A stretch of 64,000 nucleotides of DNA from NCBI GenBank assembly GCA_019914945.1, contig CM034106.1, positions 4,588,001 through 4,652,000 on the forward strand, written 5' to 3'. Shown here piece after piece: positions 24,860 through 36,204 of this stretch (positions are counted from its first letter, which is position 1; each line of letters opens with the position of its first letter). The position numbers were made by a program, and so were the translations under genes. Source of the stretch: Typha latifolia (taxonomy: Eukaryota; Streptophyta; Magnoliopsida; Poales; Typhaceae). The notes beneath the pieces were generated by a model that was given only the letters and a program-made list of their open reading frames with translations, was not told the DNA's origin and did not search any database.

Positions 24860-26014
24860 ACCCTCTTCCGGGTGATGCCTTTTGATCTTACCAATGCTCT
24901 AGCTACTTTTCAAGGCCTCATGAATGATATTGTTTGACCTCTACTATGGGTATGATTGGTATTCTTTGACGACATTTTGGCGTATAGTAGGACTGCAATG
25001 GAGCATTGGCGGTATTTGGAGGATGTGCTGAATTTATTGAAGCAAAACCAGTCGAAGATTAAGAAGTCCAAGTGTCTATGGGGAGTACCACAAATGGAGT
25101 ATTTAGATCACATCATCACAGCGAAAGGAGTGGTGGAGGATCCTCAAAAGGTGGCGTGCATGACCGCTTGGTCGATCCCTACTTCCACTATAGGATTGCG
25201 AGGATTCTTAGGGCTAACCAAGCATGGCAAGATCGCTGCTCCACTCACTTCTTCGTTGAAGAAGGACTCTTTTAGATGGACGGATGAAGCCACTAGCCTT
25301 TAAAAAACTGAAAAAAGTAATGATGACGGCGCCCGTTCTAGCTCTACCGGACTTTACCAAAGAGTTCATTGTGGAATGTGATGCGTCGGGAGTTGGCATA
25401 AGAGCTTTACTAATGCAAGGAGGACGTCCCATAGCCTTTCTTAGCAAGGCTTTATCACAAAAATCTCAGTAATTATCAACCTATGAGAGAGAGATGTTAG
25501 CAATTCTGCATGCGGTAAAAAAATGGAGGCCTTATTTGATCAATAGGCGATTTATTATCCGAACCGATCAGAGGAGCCTTCCATACTTTATGGGACAACG
25601 TATTCACACTCTAGCATAGTAGAGATGGGTCACAAAATTGCTGGGGTATGACTATAAAATTTAATACAAGAAAAAAATGGAAAATAGAGCGACGGATGCA
25701 CTATCGCACTAACCCGATACTGCCGAGTTGGCAACATTTTCTTCTTCTACTTTTTCCTTCCTTGACGAGCTGAGGTAAGCATGTACATTTGACCCAGATG
25801 TTTTGAGATTGTTACAGGAGGTATTGGATGATCCGGAGTGCCATCTAGAGTTGGAGAACCAAAGTGGTTTGCTGCTGGACCGCGGGTGCATTCAAGTACC
25901 CGCAAATGACTGATTGTGCTAGAAATTGTTGGAGCACTTTCACCAAACTCTAGAGGCTGGTCATGAGGGTGTCTTGAGAACGTATAAGAGGATATCACAG
26001 AGTTGCACATGGGG
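24860..26014 (+). pseudogene. Element C RT, RNase H and start of integrase (broken)
   Basis: RT begins in mid-domain (FRVMPFDLTNALATFQGLMN), followed by the catalytic motif as VFFDDILAYS (24956 on), then RLRGFLGLT-like thumb residues. RNase H follows at 25284-25472 ([19 protein letters not shown], then [11 protein letters not shown]) with a later ADALSH remnant. The integrase zinc region (EGVLRTYKR-like residues) runs to 26014, where element D begins. There are several stops. Confidence 0.75.
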
Positions 26015-26311
26015 TCGATGGTGCATTCCTGTTTGCCATGGCTTCCTTAGTTGCCCGTAATTTCCGCATCATCTCCATCATTATCTGGTTGTTGATAGCC
26101 ATTTGTTCAGAAAGAGACCCCAACACATCTTGAACACTAGGTTCTTCTGTATTCTAATTTGATCAGGTGGTTCCACGAGTGGAAGTCCCCATAACTGTTT
26201 CCCCCTCTTCTATTAGGAGAATCTCTTCTTCCTCATCTCGCCATGCAGCCATAGCTCTGGTTATCATCAAAGGAAGAGTGTGTTTGAGGAACGGTGACTC
26301 TAATAACATCT
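26015..26311 (-). repeat. Extra leader/gag-start copy beyond D's 3' LTR
   Basis: It matches 30110-30397, including a second primer-site relic at 26296-26308. It is not expected outside an LTR and marks a partial tandem copy. Confidence 0.75.
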
Positions 26312-27156
26312 AGGTACGATCTCCCTATTTAGGCCAAGGCTCGATCTATTCCGATTTGTAGATCTGGACAGGATCTGACATGGAACTTTGGAAATAGATT
26401 TCGAAAGATGCAGCCATTCGATCAATGTGAAATTTTGGTATGTTGTAGCCCTGAAAAAGAACTTTTCAACAAATCAAATTTTAGGCAAATCGGATGTAGG
26501 GATCTTAAGATATTGTTTGATTAGTGGACAAACGTCAGGAGGGGTCTTTCTTAGGATCCATGGACAGAGGCACGAGATCCTAGATGATGGTAGATGGTGG
26601 TGGACTGGCGTTAATGGGGTGGCACCAGTGAATAAGTGGTGGTGGAAGGGTTATGGGTGATGGAAAGGTTAGGCCAAGTGATAGATAGATTGAAAGAAGG
26701 GGGAGGAGTGGGCCGCCCACCCCTAAGGTACTAGGGTGATTGGCTAGTTGAGAGAGGCTAGAAGCGACGACGCCGGGGAATGAGAGAATGGGAGAGAAGA
26801 AGACGAAAGAGACAAGGCAAAAACTCAATTCATCAATAATCATTCTATGGTTGCCATCCACACCTTTAGAGGCTAACCAAATAATTCAAAAATGGCAATT
26901 ATTAACCCTAAATAGTACATTTTCGCTAACCGCATTCGAACGCATCCGATCGCGTTCGAACGTACATTTTGCACTTTCTATATGTGTGAGCCTGATGCAT
27001 GCGTTCACAAGCGCGTTCAAACGCACTCTACTCGCGTTCGAACACGACATACAGAAAACTTATTTTTTAAAAAATTAAACACTAAAACAAGAAACAAAGA
27101 CACCCCTAAAGTGTACCCATGCTCGAGACGACATCGATGAAGTCCAAATCGTATCA
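26312..27156 (-). repeat. 3' LTR of element D
   Basis: It pairs with 30398-31296 (shared gaattaaacactaaaac-type phrases and cccatgctcgaga). It contains several TTCGAA palindromes and the phrase gcgttcacaagcgcgttc. Confidence 0.8.
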
Positions 27157-27369
27157 ATCCACCATGCTTCTACAATCTTGTCCTCAAGATTTGAAATTAG
27201 GGAAGCGGTCCATGATATCTGACTCTAGCTCCCAGGTGGACTCGTCAGTGGGCTTGCCTAGCCACTCGATCAACACTTTGGTCTCCAATCTGGATCCATG
27301 GCATCTTCTCTTGTGGCCTAAGACTTGGACCGGTTCAGTTGGGCCATCTTCCTCTATCAATTAGGGCAA

Positions 27370-28610
27370 TGCCGAACTCACCACATGGTTAGGCGCGATC
27401 GGTAAGCTTACTGGACCGATTCATTGTAGCACTCGATACGGACCATAGTACTTGTGACCCAATTTCTGGTTCAAAATTGGCCTCAATGTGGATTGCCGGT
27501 ACGGTTGAGCTCGAACGAACATTAATTGATCCACCTTAAACTCTCGCTCATGCCGGCCTTTGTCATGAGTCTGGCTTCATGCGTTTTGGGCTATTGTTAG
27601 GTGCATCTTGAGTCGTCTTAAGGTTTTATCTCGATCAGCAAGTTCCAAGTCGAGCTAGGTCCTATCCGCCACCGCGAGTCTATCATAGGCACGCAAAACA
27701 GGGGGAGTGCGCCCATAAACTGCCACAAAGGGGGTCATGCCGATGTTAGAGTGATGAGCGGTAATGTATGACCACTCGGCTCATGGAAGGAATTTGACCC
27801 AATCCTTTGGTTGGTCCGCCATAAAGCATTGCAAGTATTGTTGTAGTCCACGATTCACCACCTCGGTTTGGCCATCTGTCTCAGGGTAATAAGCTGAACT
27901 AAGGTTGACTTGAGTCCTTTGCAATCTGAAGAACACGGACCAAAACTCGCTTATGAAGATGTGATCCTGGTCTGACACGATTGTCCTAGGCATCCCATGC
28001 GCCACTTCCCGAACAAAAATTTTAGCAACTTTTTTTGCTAAAAATGGGTGCGTCAATGCTATGAAATGAGCATATTTGCTCAGTCTATCCACCACAATGA
28101 ACACCACTGATTGTCCTTGAAACTCCGGCAGCCCCTCGATGAAGTCCATGGAGTTATCCTCCCAAATATGCTCCAATATAGGCAATGGTTGCAACAGCCC
28201 GCTGGGCTTGAGTGTCACTGATTTGACTCGTTGGCAGATTTGGCATTCACGCACATACTTCTTCACGTCCATCTTCATCATTGTCCATGTACAGTTTTGG
28301 GCCAACCGCTTGTAGGTACGTAATACCCCTTCATAACCTGCTATAGGAGTACCATGGAAGTGTGCTATCAATAGTCTCCGTAGCTCTTCGTTCCTGGGTA
28401 CCTTGATCCGCCTGCGCTCGAGTACTAACCCGTCACGCTCCACGTGCTTGGGGTGGCTTGATGGGTTCTCTCTCAGCTCCTCCATGAGTCGGACCCAATC
28501 ACTATCCTCTGCGCTGGCTCTCCGCAGATTTGAGAAGAAAGGAAAGGTGGGTGCCGAGAAAGAAGCGAGCTCCCTTGCGTCCCCTATGTTTGGAAGTTCA
28601 AACAGTGGTT
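27370..28610 (-). pseudogene. Element D integrase and C-terminal tail
   Basis: The open part 27781-28485 has the zinc-binding HHCC region (LLIAHFHGTPIAGYEG, then VRECQICQRVKS), the first catalytic Asp in MDFIEGLPEFQG, VVDRLSKYAHFIA, the second Asp in IVSDQDHIFIS, and the Glu block [18 protein letters not shown]. Beyond 27781, in broken frames, come the integrase C-terminus and a chromodomain-like VLIEWLGKPTDESTWELE. It would insert cDNA into host chromatin. It is broken by stops after 27781. Confidence 0.8.
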
Positions 28611-28634
28611 AACTTCCATCCAGTGGTACTCTGG

Positions 28635-29105
28635 TCATTCCTCCAAAATGTCAATGTGAGGCTTCAACTCCACACCTCCACAAATAAAATATGCCCGCAA
28701 TGTGGTGCCGTCTCCAATCGTCACATCGAACAATTCCATGGGTTTTGACTCAAGCCCAATCTTCCTAAGAAGCCTTTTGCCAATGAAGTTGTGGGTGGAC
28801 CCGGTGTCGATCAAGATTCTCACTATAGTTGTCTTGATTACACCGTTCACCCGCAAAGTCCTTGGTGCTGCTGTCCCAAAATTAGCGTGGAGGGAGATCT
28901 CGACCATCATGTCCTCTACAAGTCGCTCCTTAGCTACTCCTCCTCGCTGTCCAGCCACACCCTCATCTTCATCTGCAATCTCATCCTCAGCCTCCTCCAA
29001 TCCATCGATTAGCATCACCGATCCCATCAGTTTAGCACAGCGAAGTCTGGGTACAAACTTCTCATCACAACGAAAGCATAGGCCTTTGGCTCTTTGTTCC
29101 TCCAC
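28635..29105 (-). pseudogene. Element D zinc knuckle and aspartic protease
   Basis: A knuckle remnant CFRCDEKFVPRLRC (its His is lost) is followed by the retropepsin core ILIDTGSTHNFIGKRLL. After about residue 150 the protease meets sequence belonging just before integrase (near 28620), so RT and RNase H are gone. Confidence 0.75.
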
Positions 29106-29109
29106 TTGA

Positions 29110-30100
29110 GCAGGTGTGAGTGCTCATCCTAGACCTCTAGGTGCATACTTCACATCTTGGGATGGCTTCAGGGGTGCTCAAGGAGGCACCATTGCAGCAG
29201 CGATTCTTGGCATTCCGGTAACCTTTCCTGCCGCTACGGTTGGTTAAGCTTGATTGCGGCTTCCTTGGTTCGTCCAGTTTTGTTTCAAATGTAACTTCAT
29301 GACTCGATGTTTGTCTTCCATGAGCACCACATCTTCGAAGGCCTCCTTTAAGGTTCTAGGCCTTAAAGCCCTCACGTCGGCTTGTATGTCTCCCCGCAGC
29401 CCGGAGATGAAGGTGATGCGAATTTGCTGATTCATCCTTGGGGGTTGGCATCGGCTTCTTATCCTCTTAAATTCTTCTTAATATGCCCCAACCTAAGTCT
29501 TTTGCACCATCTTTGAGAGAAGAGCATTGAAGTCTTCATATCCCGACGCTCCAAATCGTCGCGTAATATTGGCGCAAAAGTCAGCCCAAGTTTTGATAGC
29601 CTCATTGGTATTGGCTGCTCGAAACTAATGAAGCGCCGCATCTTCAAGGTGGAAGTTCGCAAGCGTCACCTTATATTCTTCCGTCGTACCCTGGTATACA
29701 AAGAATTGGTCTACCCTATACAACCAATCGATCGGATCGCCACCTTTGAACTTGGGGAATTCGAGATGCACGATTTGCCCACGGATACCGTTGTCTCGAT
29801 TCAGATCATGCCCAAGTCATTGTCTAACTGGAGGAGGATGCACCATGTATGGTTGATGATCCCTCCTTCAATTTTGATTAACTCGTCGCGGTTCCGGTAC
29901 ATATTGCCCCGCCCATGGATCTAGATCTCCGAGGTGATCTCCATAGTGGTTCGCTCGTCAAATAGGCTCACTTGCAATTGAGCCTAGTGGAACCATCCTT
30001 GCTTTTTTCTGCCCATAGGGTGGTGGCAGCAGCGGCTCTTGTGGTTGCAAATTCTGAATCAGTGGTAGTGGGTTCATGGTGTGGACTCACGTCGTGGGGT
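29110..30100 (-). pseudogene. Element D gag (broken)
   Basis: Frames at 29244-29435 (FISGLRGDIQADVRALRP, TLKEAFEDVVLMEDKHR) and 29459-29662 carry the C-terminal half of the gag domain. The N-terminal part continues in broken frames toward the primer site. Confidence 0.6.
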
Positions 30101-30381
30101 CGATGGTGCATTCCCGTTCGCCATGGCTTCCTTGGTCGCCCGTAATTCCCGTATTATCTCCATCATCATCTAGTTGTTGATGGCCATTTGTTCAGAAAGA
30201 GACACCAAAATGGCTTGAACACTAGGTTCTTTTGTATTCCGATTTGATCAGGCAGTTTCGTGGGTGGAAGTCCCCGCAACCGTTTCCCCCTCCTCTATTA
30301 GGAGAATATCTTCTTCCTCATCTCACCGTGTAGCCATGGCTCTGGTTGTCATCATAGGAAGCGCATGTCTAAGGAATGGTG

Positions 30382-30394
30382 GGCTCTAATACTA
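30382..30394 (-). other. Primer binding site of element D (tRNA-iMet)
   Basis: On the minus strand TAGTATTAGAGCC matches TGGTATCAGAGCC at 11 of 13 positions, three bases inside the 5' LTR. Confidence 0.65.
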
Positions 30395-30397
30395 GCT

Positions 30398-31296
30398 TGA
30401 TACGATCTCCCCTTTTAGGCCAAGGCTTGATCTATTCTGATTTGCAGATATGGACATGATCTGACACAGAACTTTGGAAATAGATCTCGAAAGATGCTGT
30501 CATCGGATCGATGCAAAATTTTGATATGTTGTAGTCCCAGAAAAGAGCTTTCCAATAAATTATATTTCAGGCGAATCGGATGTAGGGTTCTCGAGATATC
30601 GTCCAATTAGTGGATGAACGTCAGAAGGGGTCTGTCTTAGGATCCGTGGATGGAGGCACGAGATCCTAGATGATGGTGGACAGCGGTGGACCAGCATTAA
30701 TGGGGTGGCATCGGTGAATAAGTGGTGGTGGAAGGGTTATGGGTGATGGAAGGGTTAGGACAAGTGATGGATAGATTGGAAGAAAGGGGAGAAGAAGGCC
30801 GCCCCTAAGAGACTAGGATGATTGGCCAGTCGAGGGAGGCTAGAAGTGGCGACATCGGGGAACGAGAGAACTTGAGAGAAGAAAACGAAGAAGACAAGGC
30901 AAAAACTCAATTCATCTCCGTGATTGCCATCCACACCTTTAGAGGCTAACCAAACAATTCAAAAATGGCAATTATTAACCCTAAACAGTACATTTTCGCC
31001 GACCATGTTCGAACGCGCCCGATCGCATTCGAATGCACATATTTTGCACTTCTCTGAACATGATGCAGGCATTTGTAGGTGCGTTCAAACGCGACGTTCA
31101 AACACACATTTCACTCTCGAGATGTGAGAACCTGATGTAGGTGTTCATAAGCGCGTTCAAATGCACTCCACCCGCGTTCGAACGCAACATATAGAATACT
31201 TATTTTTTTAAGAATTAAACACTAAAACAAGAAACAAAAATACCCCTAAAGTTTACCCATGCTCGAGATGACATCGGTGAAGTCCGAATCGTATCA
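30398..31296 (-). repeat. 5' LTR of element D
   Basis: It begins tgatacgatctccc and ends gtccgaatcgtatca in plus coordinates. It carries TTCGAA-type repeats near 30990-31190. It is clearly diverged from the partner LTR, so the insertion is old. Confidence 0.8.
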
Positions 31297-32350
31297 ATGA
31301 ATTTCATAGAAGGTCTTCTATTGGTGCATGGTTATTCTGTTATTTTTATGGTGGTTGATAGATTTAGCAAATATGCGCATTTTCTACATTATCACATCCA
31401 TTTTCAGCCAAATTAGTGGCTAAAATTTTTGTTAGAGATATTGCTCGGTTGCATGGCATGCCATGCACGATTGTCTCGGATCGTAATCGTGTATTTGTGA
31501 GTGGCTTTTGGATGGAGTTTTTCTGATTAAAGGTGACTCGATTGAACTTCAGTTCAGCCTACCATCCACAGACGGACGGCCAAACTGAGGTGGTCAATCA
31601 AGGCATTTAGCAGTGCTTACAGTGCTTTGTTGGAGAGATGCCGAGATGATGGTTGGAGTTCTTACCATGGGCGGAGTAGTCTTATAACACTGTCTACTAT
31701 AGCAGCATTAGTATGACTCTGTTCAAGGTGGTGTATGGGCACACGATTCCGACATTACGCACTTATGACCCAATGGCATTTGCAGATCGGACAGAAGTGG
31801 ACTTAGCTTTAATGGATAGAGACGCCACATTGAGGAGGTTGCGTGCCTATTTTAAACTTGCTCAAAACCACATGAAGCAAGTTTATAATCGTAGCCATCG
31901 GGAGTAGGAGTTCGACATCAGCAGTTTGGTGTTTGTAAGGATACAACCGTATCGAAAGGTGATCTTGTGTCTAATGCGAAACCAGAAGTTAGCACATCAC
32001 TACTTTAGTTTATTTCTGGTGTTAGAGCGTATCGGTCCGGTTGCATATTGTTTGGAGCTGCCAGAGGGGTCGAGAGTACATCCTGTCTTTCATGTTTCAT
32101 TATTGAGGGAGCAGATTGGTGATCATTAGGTCATTGGATCAGTCCTATCGGAGTCATTGGAGGAGATAGAGATTCTAGAGCCAGTTTGTGTACATGCTAG
32201 GCACTGACGACGTCATGGTATGAGATTAGAGATGGAGGTCCTAGTCAAGTGGCTTGGCAAACCATCTGACGATGCGACATGGGAGTTGGAGACGGACACC
32301 TTAGAGCGTTTCCTCGACTTTACACCTTAAGGGCAAGGTGGGAGAAGCGT
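31297..32350 (+). pseudogene. Element C integrase, remainder
   Basis: The frame resumes right after D with NFIEGLLLVHGYSVIFMVVD and RFSKYAHF, then [16 protein letters not shown] residues, then [16 protein letters not shown]. The C-terminal linker follows (31713-31907: MTLFKVVYGHTIPTLRTYDP), then PVAYCLELPEGSRVHPVFHV and a chromodomain-like VKWLGKPSDDATWELE. Several stops. It ends just before the right LTR. Confidence 0.75.
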
Positions 32351-32357
32351 GGTGGGC

Positions 32358-33205
32358 TGATACACTTAGTCAGAATCTTTTATTATTGCATTAGTTATTT
32401 ATTTTCATTAAAATAAATTTTCTGTAAGTCACGTTCGAACACAGAAGGGTTCTAATGCCTTTGTGAACGCCTGCATCAGTTCGCAAAAACAGAGAACACG
32501 AAATATGTGTTCAAACGCGGTCGGGCGAGTTCGAACGCCCGCGTGTGAATGCCTGCATCAGTTCGCATCGATAGTGAATGTCTTTTGTGCGTTCGAACAT
32601 GGTCGAGCACGTTTGAACACAATCGGCGGGAGTCCATTAGAATTATGGTTAATAATTATTATTTTGGCTTTTTGGCTAGCCTCTATAAAGGTGTGGATGG
32701 CAGCCAAAATCATAATGCTTAATGAATATTGATTTTTTTTCCTCCTCTACCATCTCTCTAGTCTCCCTACCCTCATCTCCCTTCTCCCTTTTCACTAACC
32801 AGCCATCTTTACCATTGACAAGGTCTCATCTGACTTCTAATCTCCCTCATCTGTCGAGTCCTTCCTCCTCCTTGGGATCTCGACCACTTCTTCCCCTTCG
32901 TCTTTATCCCTTAAACTACATCAACTATCCACCATCATCTCTATTATCATCCATAACCCTAACATCCACTCCACCCGTCACCACCATCTTCATCCCCACT
33001 ATATCATAATTTCGTCTCAGTTACAGTTCGAATCTACGAAGGGCGTAAATATAAAAATCGTAGATCAAGAAGTTACGGATCGATCCAACTTAGTTTTGCA
33101 ATTTTCTAACTATAGAAAAATATTTGGCGAATATTTTTCCTTGATTCTGCGGACTGCTTCCTGCAATCAATCCACAATTTGAAGGGATCGTTCCGTAGTC
33201 GATCA
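32358..33205 (+). repeat. 3' LTR of element C
   Basis: TG...CA, starting tgatacacttagtcag. It contains TTCGAA-type motifs at 32430-32625 and the conserved 3' third shared with 23065-23461. Confidence 0.8.
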
Positions 33206-34700
33206 AAAGCATCCAATTGTGAAGTCTCCTACATCACAAATATTTTATCTCCTTTCTGCTCCATCTCTAGATAAGAAATACTAACCGAATGATCCCTGAG
33301 AGAGGAGCAATTATTCTCAATAGACTTAACCTAAAGACTTTGAAGCCGAGCGATAAGTATCTGGGCAATCCTCTCCTCCTCCAATCTCCCAAAAGTTGAG
33401 CTTACCAATTTATCTTGGAGAAAATCAAAGCCAGGTTAGCATCATGGAAATGCAGCTTACTCTCCCATGCAGTCGGGCTCACCTTATTAAATCTATTATG
33501 AGTGCAAATCCTGGTTTACTTCATGGCCTTTGTTGACCTCCCCAAATCTTTGCTTAAGAAGATAAATGCTGTCATTAGAAATTTCTGGTGGGGAGTTAAC
33601 AGTAATAGCAGACATCTCTTCTTGCGTAAGTGGGATTTTATCTGCAAGTCCACCTCCAGGGGCGTTCTTGGAATACGTCAACCTTGGCTAATCAACAAAG
33701 CTCTTATACTCAAATTAGCTTAGCGTCTCCTTAACAATCCTAGTTCGGACTGGGCAGCAATCTTAAGAGCAAAATATTTTCCCTCAAGCACCTTGTTCCC
33801 TCTAGCAGACGAACCCTAAGCACATGTGCTCAGCTATGTGGTCCTTGATACTCAAAGCAAAGGAAACTCTCTCTAAGCATGCTCATTGGGTAGTTGGGAA
33901 CGGTCCCACTATTTCAATCCTCACCGATCCTTGGTTACCTCCAGCTATGATCAAGCAACTCCAGTTGCCTAGTTCAATCAGCAAAGTCAGCGACTTAATC
34001 AGTGATGGGACCTAGAAGCACTCCCTTATCAACAGAATCTTTCCACCATCTGTAGCCTCTTATATTCTAAATCTATATGTTAGTCCTAACTCTCTGGATC
34101 GACCGGACAAGCTAGTCTGGTCTGTTGTCAAGAATGGAGCCTTTTCAGCCAAAGCAGCTTATGATGCTCTCTCTAATGGTAGCTTGCTTAGTTCGTCCTC
34201 ACACAGCAATCTAAGGAAGATGTGGTCGTTAATCTGGCAAACTAAGCCCCTATTCCCAAGAATTAAGACCTTTTTATGCAGATGCTTAGTCCAAGCGATT
34301 CCGGTAAAGACTATCCTGCATAGGCGTATTCAAGATATTGATGAAGCATGCCCCATGTGCTACTCCTCCATCGAGATAATTGAACACCTCTTTCTAAGCT
34401 GCCCCTTCCGACGCTGTTCATGACCGGATGATACATCACGTGGCTCTTGATTGCAAACTTATTCTCTCCAAGCATCCGTGGATCAAGTTAGGCTTTACCA
34501 GTAGATGCAACAATTACTTTGCTCACAATCCCAGCACGCTCTACACAATAGGTCTTCTGGCCTATGGACGGAAGAGCAGCTGGTCGCTATATGTAACACA
34601 TTTTAGTCAATATATGGCAATGGTCTACGGACCGGACCCTCTTTCGAAAATAATAATGCCCTGTGTCTGGTATTCTTTTGAAAAGATAACATAATAGAAA
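33206..34700 (+). pseudogene. LINE C-terminal region (right part of split LINE)
   Basis: Frames with stops read ARLASWKCSLLSHAVGL, LPKSLLKKINAVIRNFWWG (33502 on), then GPTISILTDPWLPPAM (33824 on), then DKLVWSVVKNGAFSAKAAYD and the zf-RVT zinc region with KTFLCRCLVQAIPVKTIL, ACPMCYSSIEIIEHLFLSC (34184-34423). This is the order found at the end of plant L1 ORF2. No poly-A tail is obvious. Confidence 0.8.
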
Positions 34701-34839
34701 GGCTTTAGTTTAGTATTCGTATCTGAATCAACAGGTTAGAGTAGATTCTCCTCACATAACCCGCAGCATCAATTAGCTTGTGTAACTTATTAGCCTCAAG
34801 TAGCTAGTCTGCTTTTATGGTAGATCGATATATTAAGGA

Positions 34840-35090
34840 TAATAATCTCATCTCATAGAGGTCATTCATTATTTAGAACATAACAAAATTTCTGAACCTC
34901 ACATGCTTGTTAAATTCAATATAGAGAAAGCTGATGAAATTGTTTATTGGAGAGCGACTCTTAAAGCTCTTGAGCATCTATATCAGCTAAGCTAGATCAA
35001 GGGTTGCATTTCTGTTGTTAATTACTCTTTTCTCATCAGTGGTTCCCAATCCAAGTGGATATTGAGCGGCTAGGCAAAGGAATTTAAATG
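34840..35090 (+). pseudogene. Separate LINE reverse transcriptase fragment
   Basis: EVIHYLEHNKISEPHML, VKFNIEKADEIVYWRATLKA, then IKGCISVVNYSFLISGS matches the RT fingers/palm entry (KFDIEKAFD region) of a plant LINE. One frameshift and stops. It is out of order relative to the zf-RVT piece to its left, so it comes from another insertion. Confidence 0.6.
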
Positions 35091-35118
35091 TAAAATTGTT
35101 TCTCACATCTTATCCAAT

Positions 35119-35511
35119 ATGCCTAGCTGTAAAATAAATCTGGGGCTCCTCGAGGTTCCCTATCAGCAATTCTTGATTTTGACATCTTATGTACGCCGAT
35201 GGTGTCCTGATTATTACCAGGTCTCGAGGATATATGTTCACAGTAATTCTATTTTTTATCATTATTTTAATATGACCAATCAAAAGTTCAACAAAGCCAA
35301 ATATACCTTTTACACCCATTCTTGGATCGATCATACATGTGCTAAGGATATTTGTGACATCTTGCATATTTCTCATGGTAATTTTTCATTTATGTGTATT
35401 GGGGAAGATATGCTCCTTTTAGCCCCAAGGAAAACCAATAAAAAACTTTTATTGAGAAAGTTGAGGATAAGCTTTGTGGATGCGAGTGTAAAGTTCTTTC
35501 CCAAACAATAA
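35119..35511 (+). other. 130-codon open frame of unknown origin
   Basis: The frame begins MPSCKINLGLLEVPYQQF and ends ISFVDASVKFFPKQ. I recognise no domain. It is rich in Tyr, Phe and Cys and has no upstream splice or promoter signal. It directly follows a LINE fragment and precedes a hAT insertion, so it may be a piece of a mobile element. I do not call it a gene. Confidence 0.2.
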
Positions 35512-35584
35512 GCCTTCATGTTACCTACAATTTCTCAAATGCTTCTACTATGGGAAGCCTCCAAATCCAAGTAAAGCTCTACCT

Positions 35585-36204
35585 AAGCGTGTAATTCAAC
35601 CTGAGCTTAGTTGAACCTAGTTTTGATCAAGTTTGAATTGAAATTAATTTCAAGTTAATATTTATAATTAATCTTGAATTAAAATTATTTCTATTTGAGC
35701 TAATTTTAAGCTAATTTTGAGCTCGAGCCTGAACGAGTCAATCAATAAGCAATTTCAAGTCTTAATCAATTCAAGCCAAATTTCGAGCCTAATTAAGCTT
35801 GAATTAAATTAAGCTTCATTTAGGCTTGAATCAAACTTAAAATAAGACCTATTTCAAAGATATAAACTAATAGAAATATTCATATATTTAAAAAAGATAT
35901 GATAAGATCAAAATTTAAAACTAAACTCTACAAGATCAAAATACATAACAATCCACTTAAGTAAATCTTAGAATATAACAAAATTATAGTATAGTATAAA
36001 AAATACTATTTATATTATATATATAATAATTATTCGAGCCTTATCAAATTTATTTCATCAAGTTGGCTCATGATCAAACTTGGCTTGAAATTATCTTCGA
36101 GCCTATTTTGAATATTAAGTTTGGTTCAACTTATTTTTGAGTTGAGCTTGATCAAGCATTATTGAGCCGAGCTCAAGTGAGCTTTATTATTTTGACAGCC
36201 CTAG
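35585..36204. mobile_element. Non-autonomous hAT element
   Basis: A 620-bp segment is flanked by 8-bp duplications with one mismatch, ctctacct (35577-35584) and ctctgcct (36205-36212). The right end ttttgacagccctag is the inverse of the TAGGGGTGTCAAAA type end at 62446; the left end is decayed. GAGCC/GAGCTTGA words fill it, as in 8180-8977. Confidence 0.65.

Larger units (their letters stand above)
26015..31296 (-). mobile_element. Ty3/gypsy element D, nested in C
   Basis: The minus-strand element has LTRs at 30398-31296 (5') and 26312-27156 (3'). Ends are TGATACGAT...TCGTATCA. Beyond the 3' LTR lies an extra 297 bp (26015-26311) that repeats the primer site and gag leader (compare 30110-30397: gggtcgatggtgcattcc in both). 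The order is therefore LTR-internal-LTR-partial internal, as in tandem elements formed by recombination. C's integrase has lost about 45 codons at the junctions. D itself lacks RT and RNase H. Confidence 0.75.
23065..33205 (+). mobile_element. Ty3/gypsy element C, split by element D
   Basis: The plus-strand element has a left LTR remnant (23065-23461), primer site, gag, a part of pol and a full right LTR (32358-33205). The last about 395 bp of the two LTRs match closely (for example gaccacttcttccccttcgt in both), which defines the pair. The left LTR lacks its first about 450 bp. The internal region has lost protease and the front half of RT, and is interrupted at 26015-31296 by element D. C is defective. 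Confidence 0.8.

Noticed and set aside
28702..29109. A 135-codon plus-strand frame
   Set aside because: It is antisense to the protease of element D.
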